Source: Prevotellaceae bacterium
Lineage (GTDB): Bacteria; Bacteroidota; Bacteroidia; Bacteroidales; UBA932
DNA length: 5,604 bases
Reading direction: 5' to 3'
Assembly (NCBI GenBank): GCA_031290755.1
Contig: JAITMY010000145.1
Span: 1-5,604, forward strand
Shown here: piece after piece, positions 1 through 5,380 of the stretch
How positions within the stretch are numbered: position 1 is the stretch's first letter
Layout: every line of letters starts with the position of its first letter
Position numbers and translations under genes: made by a program
Notes under the pieces: generated by a model
The model's input: only the letters and a program-made list of their open reading frames with translations
Told to the model about the DNA's origin: nothing
The model's database searches: none

Positions 1-1050
1 AAGCTGCTTGAGGTTGCCCTCGTTGCTGCGCCGGCACACCATCAGCACGTTGTCGGAGTCCACCACGAGGTAGTCGCTCAGGTCTTGCAGCAGCACCAGC
101 TTCTCTGCCGAGGTGCGCACAAGGCAGCCGTGCACGTTGTCGAGCACCGCGCTGCCCACCTGTAGCGCGTTGCCGCAGCTGTCCTGCTCCGCCTGTAGGT
201 AGAGCGAGGTCCACGTGCCCAAGTCCGACCAGCCGAAGTCGGCGCACACCACGTGCACGTTCTCGGCCTTTTCCATCACGCCGTAGTCTATGGAAACGGA
301 CTTGCACTCGGCGTAGGCGTTGCTGATAAACGGCTCCTCGGCGGGGGTGTAGTAGGCGCCGGCGCCGCCCTCAAAGAGCTTGCCTACCTCGGGCAGGTAG
401 GCGGCAAAGGCCTCGCGGATGGCCTGTAGCGTCCAAGCGAAGATGCCGGAGTTCCAAAAGAACTCGCCGCTGCTGACAAACACCTTTGCCATCTCCAAGT
501 CGGGCTTTTCGGTGAACGTTTTCACCTTGCACACCGCCTTGCTTTTGGCTACCTCCACGCTCTCCGCCACCTGAATGTAGCCGTAGCCCGTTTCGGGTCG
601 GGTGGGCTTGATGCCAATCGTTACCAAGCTTTTGTCCGCCTCCGCCGCGCGCATGGCGCAGGCTACGGTGTCGATAAACTTCTCCTCGTTCAGGATGAGG
701 TGGTCGGAGGGCGCCACCACCACCGTTGCGTTTTTTTCCCTGGCCAGCAGCTTGTAGGTGGCGTAGGCTATGCAGGGCGCGGTGTTGCGCCGCAGCGGCT
801 CGAGCAGGACGTTGCACTCCCGCACCAGCGGCAGCTGCTCCATCACCAGCGCCTTGTAGCTGCTGCTGGTAACCACCACGACGTTTTCGGGGGGGATAAG
901 CTGCGTGAGCCTGTCGAACGTTTGCTGGATAAAGGTGCGCCCCACCCCCAGAATGTCCAGAAATTGCTTGGGCTTTGCGTTGCGGCTAAGCGGCCAGAAG
1001 CGGCTGCCGATGCCGCCGGCCATGATTACTGCATAAACAGAGTTCTGCAT
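1..1050 (-). CDS. manC: Mannose-1-phosphate guanylyltransferase (partial, C-terminus off the left edge)
   Basis: The cytoplasmic enzyme makes GDP-mannose from mannose-1-phosphate and GTP, the sugar donor for mannose-, fucose- and rhamnose-type surface glycans. From the ATG at 1050 the frame is open for 350 codons and leaves the window without a stop. Visible motifs, in order: the nucleotide-binding signature AGGIGSRFWPLSR (residues 11-23), PKQF (27-30), EPLRRNTAPCIA (84-95), PSDHLI (114-119), ETGYGYI (153-159), FTEKP (179-183), WNSGIF (199-204), SIDYGVMEK (253-261) and FGWSDLGTW (272-280). Single-domain family members are about 350-360 residues, so probably only a few C-terminal residues are missing. 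There is no sign yet of the isomerase domain found in bifunctional ManC/AlgA. The start is chosen because the signature sits at the usual distance from it and the AT-rich promoter lies just upstream; there is no clear Shine-Dalgarno. The gene diverges from the M23-like gene. The symbol is by family; the local name could be different. Confidence 0.95.
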   Translation of the reverse strand, partial: MQNSVYAVIMAGGIGSRFWPLSRNAKPKQFLDILGVGRTFIQQTFDRLTQLIPPENVVVVTSSSYKALVMEQLPLVRECNVLLEPLRRNTAPCIAYATYKLLAREKNATVVVAPSDHLILNEEKFIDTVACAMRAAEADKSLVTIGIKPTRPETGYGYIQVAESVEVAKSKAVCKVKTFTEKPDLEMAKVFVSSGEFFWNSGIFAWTLQAIREAFAAYLPEVGKLFEGGAGAYYTPAEEPFISNAYAECKSVSIDYGVMEKAENVHVVCADFGWSDLGTWTSLYLQAEQDSCGNALQVGSAVLDNVHGCLVRTSAEKLVLLQDLSDYLVVDSDNVLMVCRRSNEGNLKQL

Positions 1051-1053
1051 AGT

Positions 1054-1082
1054 TTGTTATGTAATTAAAAATTGTATATTTG
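1054..1082 (+). promoter_or_regulatory. Bacteroidetes-type promoter for the M23-like / arginase-like operon
   Basis: TATATTTG at 1075-1082 matches the TAnnTTTG -7 element. TTG at 1054-1056 (within TTTG) lies 18 nt upstream. Transcription would start near 1086, leaving a leader of about 34 nt before the ATG at 1120. This element is the mirror image of the opposing promoter, so RNA polymerase could probably not occupy both at once. Confidence 0.6.
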
Positions 1083-1113
1083 CACGAGTTAACTCGGCAA
1101 ATATACAATTTTT
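1067..1113. repeat. 47-bp near-perfect palindrome in the divergent promoter region
   Basis: The 17-nt outer arm AAAAATTGTATATTTGC (1067-1083) is exactly complementary to 1097-1113. Inside it, CGAGTT (1085-1090) pairs exactly with AACTCG (1091-1096). The only asymmetry is one unpaired A at 1084. The palindrome therefore has two 23-bp arms and no loop. It contains both -7 elements and both predicted start points. A run of T continues past the right arm to 1116. Confidence 0.9.
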
Positions 1114-1126
1114 TTTCAAATGGCAA
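1098..1126 (-). promoter_or_regulatory. Bacteroidetes-type promoter for the guanylyltransferase gene
   Basis: On the minus strand, TATATTTG (1105 down to 1098) matches the TAnnTTTG -7 element of Bacteroidetes. A TTG triplet at 1126-1124 lies 18 nt upstream, slightly below the usual 19-21 nt spacing. Transcription would start near 1094, giving a 5' leader of about 45 nt. The -33 triplet falls inside the first codons of the divergent M23-like gene. The -7 match is strong; the TTG match is only three bases and could be chance. Confidence 0.6.
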
Positions 1127-1977
1127 GTAAGAAAACACCGGACTACATCAGCCGGCTGCAAAGTAAGTACCGGCTGGTCATCTATAATGACAAAACCTAC
1201 GCTGAGGTGTGGCACCTGCGCCTTTCGCGCCTGAACGTGCTCACCTTTTTCAGCACCATCATGCTGCTGGTGGCCTCTATCGTGGTGGTGCTCATCGCCT
1301 TCACGCCGCTGCGCGAGCTTATCCCCGGCTACCCCAACAGCCAAACGCGCCGCGACATCGTGCAAAACGCCCAGCGGCTCGACTCGCTACAGCTAACGGT
1401 GCAGCGCTGGGCGCTCTACAACGACAACCTCAACCGCATCCTGCTGGGGGAAGAGCCTATCGACATTGAGAAGGCGAGCGACACGGCCATCATGCGCCGC
1501 TACCAGAACATCATGCTCGCCACCTCCTCTGAAGAGTCGGAGCTGCGCCGGCAGGTGGAGGAAATGGAGCAGCTGGCCCTGCCCCTCGGCTCGTCTCCGC
1601 AGCCGCATAGCTTTGCCAGCCTGCACTTCTTCCCGCCCACGCAGGGTGGGGTGGTGGGCAGATTCAACCCCTCGCTACAGCGCTTTGGCATTGAGCTGCC
1701 CACGGTGGCCGGCAGCATCACGAAGGCGGCCCTCGACGGCACCATCATCTCCGTTCAATCGACCTTCGAGGCAAGCTACGTGATAACCCTCCAGCACGAC
1801 CTGAACATTACAACCGTGTACAAAAACAGCGGGCAGCCGCTCAAGGAGGTGGGCGACCGCGTGAGCGCCGGCGAGGCCATCGCCATTATCGGCGCGGATA
1901 AGGGAAGCAGCACGCTGGCGTTTGAAATCTGGGTTAACGGCTTCCCGGTAGATCCGGAGCAGTACATCATTTTTTAG
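1120..1977 (+). CDS. Single-pass membrane protein with a degenerate M23/LytM peptidase domain (285 aa)
   Basis: The protein has a cytoplasmic N-terminus of about 39 residues rich in R, K and Y, one membrane segment (about 40-61), a periplasmic linker with likely helical stretches (80-105 and 137-152) and an M23/LytM fold (about 170-282). Active M23 enzymes cut peptidoglycan cross-bridges using zinc held by HxxxD and HxH motifs. Here the HxGxD position reads RFGIE (188-192), the catalytic His of the YxH region is K235, and HLHFE reads TLAFE (265-269). The fold core is kept (VGDRVSAGEAIAIIG, 244-258; VDPEQYI near the end). By analogy with EnvC and NlpD, which are catalytically dead M23 proteins that activate amidases, I infer a scaffold or activator role in the envelope. 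The partner is unknown. The ATG at 1120 is the only start upstream of the membrane segment that fits the promoter. The next gene follows after 41 bp without a visible promoter, so the two are probably cotranscribed. Confidence 0.88.
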   Translation: MASKKTPDYISRLQSKYRLVIYNDKTYAEVWHLRLSRLNVLTFFSTIMLLVASIVVVLIAFTPLRELIPGYPNSQTRRDIVQNAQRLDSLQLTVQRWALYNDNLNRILLGEEPIDIEKASDTAIMRRYQNIMLATSSEESELRRQVEEMEQLALPLGSSPQPHSFASLHFFPPTQGGVVGRFNPSLQRFGIELPTVAGSITKAALDGTIISVQSTFEASYVITLQHDLNITTVYKNSGQPLKEVGDRVSAGEAIAIIGADKGSSTLAFEIWVNGFPVDPEQYIIF

Positions 1978-2018
1978 CGCCGCCGCACATCAGCAAACCA
2001 ATAATCAACACCTACGCT

Positions 2019-3164
2019 ATGGAATACAGCACTATTTTTCTGCCCGTTGCCGAGCACCTGCAAAAATCCAACGCCGCCAAGTCCGCCGAGCAGTGGGGCA
2101 ACCGGCTGAAGTACGGCGTGAAGGGCTTCGACTGGGAGTGGCTAAGCGACTTCCAGCTGGCGCTTGTGGGCCTGCGCAAGCCGGGGCAGCCCAACAGCTT
2201 CGTGGCCCTGCGCGAAGAGCTGTACGCCCTGTACGCCCACGAAAAACCCTTGCAGGCAATAGATTTGGGCGACATCGAGGTTGGCGTGGCGGGCGACGCC
2301 GGCGCCAGCGACGCCGCGGCCTACGCCCTGCAAAAGCTGCTCAGCCTGAACGTGCTGCCCGTGGTCTTCTGCGAAAACATGCTCTGCGCCAGCCTTGCCT
2401 ACAAGGCGCTAAAGGCGCATCAGGAGGGCGTGGCGGCCACCCTCATCCTCCCGTCGGTCAGCTTGGGCAGCGCGCAGGAGCCGCCGTCGGACGACAACTT
2501 CATGGCGCACATCATGGCCGACTACGGTCGCGGGCTGGAGGCGCTCAGCGTGGTGGGCTACCAGAGCTACCTCAGCTCGCCCGCCGACGTGCAGGCGCTG
2601 GCCAAGCAGCACTGCGAGTGCATACGGCTGGGGCACCTGCGCGACCACCTGCTGTGCGCCGAGCCAACGCTGCGCGATGCCGACCTGCTGTGCGCCAGCG
2701 TGAACGCCGTGCGCCAGAGCGACGCCCCCGCCGCCACAGCCCCCTCGCCCAACGGCCTCTACGCCGAGGAGATGTGCCACCTGCTGCGCTTCGCCTCCTT
2801 CTCCGACATGCTCAAAAGCTGCTACGTGGGCGGCTTCAACCTCACCGGCGACAGCTCGCTGCAAACCACCAAGCTGGTAGCCCAGCTCATCTGGCACGTG
2901 GCCGACGGCGTGGCCCACCGCGTGGGCGACCACCCGCTGGTGGACAAAGCCTGCCGGAGGCTACAGGTGGAAATGGGCGGCAGGGGGCAGCAGCTCACCT
3001 TCTACCACAGCAAGGCCTCCGACCGCTGGTGGATGCTTGTCCCCGAGGGCAAGGAGAGGCCGCCGCGCGTGGTGGCCTGCCTGAAGGAGGACTACGAAAG
3101 AACGCTGCACATGGAAATCCCCGACCGCTGGCTGCTGTTCCAAAAAAAGTGGGCTAACCGCTGA
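2019..3164 (+). CDS. Arginase/formimidoylglutamase-fold protein lacking catalytic residues (381 aa)
   Basis: Ureohydrolases hydrolyse guanidino or formimino groups with a two-manganese centre held by GGDH, DAHxD and SxDxDxxD motifs. This protein shows the end of the fold clearly: VNAVRQSDAP (228-237), SPNGLYAEEMCHLLRFA (243-259), TTKLVAQLIWHVADG (283-297) and a C-terminal SDRWWML...EIPDRW (334-371), patterns I recall from Bacteroidetes proteins annotated as arginase or formimidoylglutamase. The metal sites are gone: the GGDH region reads FCEN (117-120), the DAHxD region reads LPSVSLG (144-150), and the first Asp of the third motif is N229. Hydrolase activity is therefore unlikely and the real role is unknown. 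It follows the M23-like gene by 41 bp and probably shares its promoter. The ATG at 2019 gives a length typical of the family. The +2-frame reading of the same DNA is a GC-driven shadow. Confidence is high in the fold, low in any function. Confidence 0.8.
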   Translation: MEYSTIFLPVAEHLQKSNAAKSAEQWGNRLKYGVKGFDWEWLSDFQLALVGLRKPGQPNSFVALREELYALYAHEKPLQAIDLGDIEVGVAGDAGASDAAAYALQKLLSLNVLPVVFCENMLCASLAYKALKAHQEGVAATLILPSVSLGSAQEPPSDDNFMAHIMADYGRGLEALSVVGYQSYLSSPADVQALAKQHCECIRLGHLRDHLLCAEPTLRDADLLCASVNAVRQSDAPAATAPSPNGLYAEEMCHLLRFASFSDMLKSCYVGGFNLTGDSSLQTTKLVAQLIWHVADGVAHRVGDHPLVDKACRRLQVEMGGRGQQLTFYHSKASDRWWMLVPEGKERPPRVVACLKEDYERTLHMEIPDRWLLFQKKWANR

Positions 3165-3174
3165 CCGCCGCGCC

Positions 3175-4053
3175 CTACTCGTTCATCAGCACGCTCAGCG
3201 CCCGGTGCACCAGCTGCACCTCCACGCAGCTGTTCGCCTGCGCAGGCTCGCCGTCGAAGTGCACGTAGCTCTCCCGCGCACAGCGCACCACCGCCGACCG
3301 GCACTTGAAAATTTCGACGTAGCGCAGCTTGTCAATGCGCTTGGTGAACAGCTGTAGGCCTACCTCCGGCGTTTTGTAGAGCGGGAACTCGCTCAGCACC
3401 ACCACGTCCAGCATCCCGTCGGAGATGCTGGCCGCGGGCGCAATGTAGGCGTTGTTGCCCCACTGCGAGGCGTTGGCGAAGGTGATTAAAAAGGCCTTCC
3501 GCCGAATGGTCGCCCCGTCTATGGTGAGGTCGTAGTAGCTGGGCTTGTAGAAGATGTACTCGCGCAAAATTTTTCGCACGTAGGTGCCCACGCCCCGCGA
3601 GCCAGCCTGCGCAAAGCGGTTGCCTATCAGCGCGTCGAAGCCCACGCCGGCGGTGCAGAAAAAAGGCGTGCCGTTAATCAGCCCGTAGTCCACCTGCCGC
3701 GCCTGCGCCTCCCTGATGAACTTCAGCGCCCTGCGCGGGCGCATCGGGATGTGGAGGTGGCGGGCCAGGCCGTTGCCCGAGCCAATGGGCACAATGCCCA
3801 GCGCCGCGCCCGAGCCGGCGAGCGCCTGCGCCACCTCGTTCACCGTGCCGTCGCCCCCAATGGCTACCACCACGTCGTAGCCCTCGGCCACGAACCTTTT
3901 GGCGACCACCGTGGCATCGCCGGCGCACTTTGTGCGGTAGAAGGCCACGACGTACCCCTGGGCGTACGAAAAGTAGCGGCGGATGAGCAGCGGCAGGCGG
4001 CGCTTCTGCTTTGTCCCCGAAACGGGGTTGAGAATAAATGCAATGCGCTTCAC
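3175..4053 (-). CDS. YegS/DagK-family lipid kinase (diacylglycerol kinase catalytic domain, 292 aa)
   Basis: This soluble or membrane-associated enzyme transfers phosphate from ATP to a lipid hydroxyl, such as diacylglycerol or a related lipid; the exact substrate cannot be read from sequence. Motifs are intact: NPVSG (9-13), GGDGTVNEV (66-74, nucleotide binding), PIGSGNGLAR (89-98), TAGVGFDALI (134-143), ISDGMLDVVVL (210-220) and HFDGEP (265-270). The length is normal for the family. The start codon is GTG at 4053; no ATG is available close upstream in frame and the protein begins correctly (MKRIAFILNPVSG) from it. It lies 13 nt downstream of the ATPase on the same strand with no visible promoter between, so it may now depend on transcription through that gene. 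It converges with the arginase-like gene; only 10 bp separate the two stops. Confidence 0.93.
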   Translation of the reverse strand: MKRIAFILNPVSGTKQKRRLPLLIRRYFSYAQGYVVAFYRTKCAGDATVVAKRFVAEGYDVVVAIGGDGTVNEVAQALAGSGAALGIVPIGSGNGLARHLHIPMRPRRALKFIREAQARQVDYGLINGTPFFCTAGVGFDALIGNRFAQAGSRGVGTYVRKILREYIFYKPSYYDLTIDGATIRRKAFLITFANASQWGNNAYIAPAASISDGMLDVVVLSEFPLYKTPEVGLQLFTKRIDKLRYVEIFKCRSAVVRCARESYVHFDGEPAQANSCVEVQLVHRALSVLMNE

Positions 4054-4066
4054 GTTGATTTGTGCT

Positions 4067-5203
4067 TTAGATGCCCTCCGTATTCAGCAAGAAATCCTCC
4101 ACATTATCGGGCGAGACAACGGCGAAAGTGCAGCCTTGGTAGGCTTCCATAAACGACTTTGGCGTTTTGTACTTGGCCGCAGCGTTCCACTTAAACTCAA
4201 AGGCCTGTATTGCCCCATCGCTCTCCTCAACGTAATCGATTTCCTTCTGGTTGGTGGTGCGCCAAAACCAGCAGCGGCACCATAGCTGCTCGTACTCAAG
4301 CCTTTTTTTGCGCTCCGAGACAAGAAAATTTTCCCACAGCGCACCGATGTCCGTTCGCTTTTCGGCAATAGAAAAATTAGCGATGAGGGCGTTGCGAATA
4401 CCATTATCGTAAAAGTAAATTTTTCGGCTGTTTTTCAGCTCGTTCCTCAAATTTCGGCTGAACGAGCCTAAGCGAAACACCACGAAGCATTGCTCTAACA
4501 GGGTAAGATATTTTTCGATAGTTTTGGCATCCAACCCGCACATTTGCCCCAGTTCAGCGTATGACACCTGCGAGCCTACCTGATACGACAAAGCCTGTAG
4601 CAGCTTGAGCAGCCTCTCCGGTTTTTTAACCTGCTCCCACATCAAAATATCTTTGTATAGGTAGCTGTCCGAGAGCTGCTTTAGTATTTCTTTTTCGCTG
4701 CCCGCATGGCTCACCACATCGGGGTAGTAGCCATATACCAAGCGGTGGGGGATGAGCCGCTTTTCGTTCAGCAGCCCGTGGTGCGCAACCATTTCAGCAA
4801 ACGAGAGCGGGTACATCCTGTACTCCCACTTTCTACCCGTGAGCGGCTCGTTGACCTGATTGGACAGGTCGAAGGACGAGCTGCCGGTGGCGATTAGCTG
4901 CACCTCGGGCAGCTGGTCGGTAATTAGCTTGAGGTTGGTGCCAATATTTTTGATGCGCTGCGCCTCGTCAATCACCACGAACTTGCTCCTCCCAACGATG
5001 TGCTTTAAGCGCGTAGAGGACATCTGCTCAAACAGAGCCTGCACATCCGGGTCGTCGCCGGTCAAAAAAAGCACCTCATCAACGCCCTTCATAAGCGTTT
5101 TTATGAGCGTGGTTTTGCCCACCTGCCTTGCGCCCATCAGCAAAATGGCCTTGCCTGCGCCAAATTTTGCTTCCATAGCTGCTCTAAGCCTTCGGTTTAC
5201 CAT
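4067..5203 (-). CDS. AAA+ ATPase with C-terminal DUF4143 domain (378 aa)
   Basis: Order of domains: Walker A GARQVGKTT (24-32), Walker B FVVIDEAQ (75-82), a sensor-like ATGSSSFDL (105-113), the family's LTGRKWEYRMYPLSF (121-135), a helix-turn-helix-like region (about 210-245), then a C-terminal part resembling the PD-(D/E)XK fold with EIDYVE (321-326) and FEFKW (335-339). These ATPases are common and variable in Bacteroidetes and archaea, and their cellular role is not established. I chose the ATG at 5203 because MVNRRLRAAM...GKAILLMGARQVGKTTL is the usual family beginning. The frame stays open for 57 more codons to an ATG at 5374, but that stretch is AT-rich and contains both promoter elements. 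Two 60-base lines counted by hand (4321-4440) are about 40-43% GC, against 75% or more for lines inside the kinase and arginase-like genes; this suggests acquisition. It lies upstream of the lipid kinase and diverges from the coiled-coil gene. Confidence 0.9.
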   Translation of the reverse strand: MVNRRLRAAMEAKFGAGKAILLMGARQVGKTTLIKTLMKGVDEVLFLTGDDPDVQALFEQMSSTRLKHIVGRSKFVVIDEAQRIKNIGTNLKLITDQLPEVQLIATGSSSFDLSNQVNEPLTGRKWEYRMYPLSFAEMVAHHGLLNEKRLIPHRLVYGYYPDVVSHAGSEKEILKQLSDSYLYKDILMWEQVKKPERLLKLLQALSYQVGSQVSYAELGQMCGLDAKTIEKYLTLLEQCFVVFRLGSFSRNLRNELKNSRKIYFYDNGIRNALIANFSIAEKRTDIGALWENFLVSERKKRLEYEQLWCRCWFWRTTNQKEIDYVEESDGAIQAFEFKWNAAAKYKTPKSFMEAYQGCTFAVVSPDNVEDFLLNTEGI

Positions 5204-5241
5204 ACTTATAGGTGTTAGTAAATGAAAAATACCATATTTCG

Positions 5242-5290
5242 GGATTACGTTCCGCAAATATAGCAATTTTTCAGGATTCCATTCCGCAAA
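5242..5290. repeat. Pair of 17-nt direct repeats upstream of the ATPase
   Basis: GGATTACGTTCCGCAAA (5242-5258) and GGATTCCATTCCGCAAA (5274-5290) agree at 15 of 17 positions and start 32 bp apart, about three helical turns. The first copy overlaps the last four bases of the ATPase -7 element; the second lies just upstream of it. The arrangement would suit an operator bound by a regulator, but a simple duplication explains it equally well. Confidence 0.6.
5255..5262 (-). promoter_or_regulatory. -7 promoter element for the ATPase gene
   Basis: TATATTTG on the minus strand (5262 down to 5255) matches TAnnTTTG. Predicted transcription starts near 5251, giving a leader of about 48 nt before the ATG at 5203. 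The nearest TTTG upstream is at 5290-5287, which leaves a 24-nt spacer, too long for a standard -33 element. The position supports the shorter start of the ATPase, since the longer reading frame would begin upstream of its own promoter. Confidence 0.55.
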
Positions 5291-5347
5291 AAAGAAAATA
5301 CGTAAATTCTTGTGCAAAGCTATGCTATTTTTTGGAAATAAAAATGC

Positions 5348-5355
5348 TATCTTTG
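5348..5355 (+). promoter_or_regulatory. -7 promoter element for the coiled-coil gene
   Basis: TATCTTTG matches TAnnTTTG and lies 25 bp before the ATG at 5381, giving a predicted leader of roughly 20 nt. No TTG sits at the expected 19-21 nt upstream; the nearest (5332-5334) is only 13 nt away. The heptamer ATGCTAT occurs both here (5344-5350) and 22 bp upstream (5322-5328), each time followed by a T-run and G. Confidence 0.5.
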
Positions 5356-5380
5356 CAAAAACACATTTAAGCACAACATT

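Noticed and set aside
371..817. A 148-codon minus-strand open frame inside the guanylyltransferase gene.
   Set aside because: It is out of frame with the guanylyltransferase, which has an unbroken series of signature motifs across the same bases.
1085..1116. A rho-independent terminator formed by the palindrome followed by a run of T.
   Set aside because: Both flanking genes are transcribed away from this point, so no known transcript would end here; promoter elements explain the arms better.
2409..2933. A 174-codon open frame antisense to the arginase-like gene.
   Set aside because: Low-complexity Ala/Gly/Val/His composition, no start signals and no family resemblance; it mirrors the codon bias of the real gene.
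2093..3157. A 354-codon open frame on the plus strand overlapping the arginase-like gene.
   Set aside because: Its translation is dominated by Arg, Ala and Gly with no recognisable domain, as expected for an off-frame reading of GC-rich DNA; the frame starting at 2019 has clear family motifs.
3165..3174. A bidirectional terminator between the convergent stop codons.
   Set aside because: Only 10 GC-rich bases separate the stops and I see neither a convincing hairpin nor a T-run.
5204..5374. A 57-codon N-terminal extension of the ATPase beginning at an ATG at 5374.
   Set aside because: The stretch is AT-rich, contains the TATATTTG element for the ATPase and the TATCTTTG element for the opposite gene, and family members normally begin close to the MVNRRLR position.
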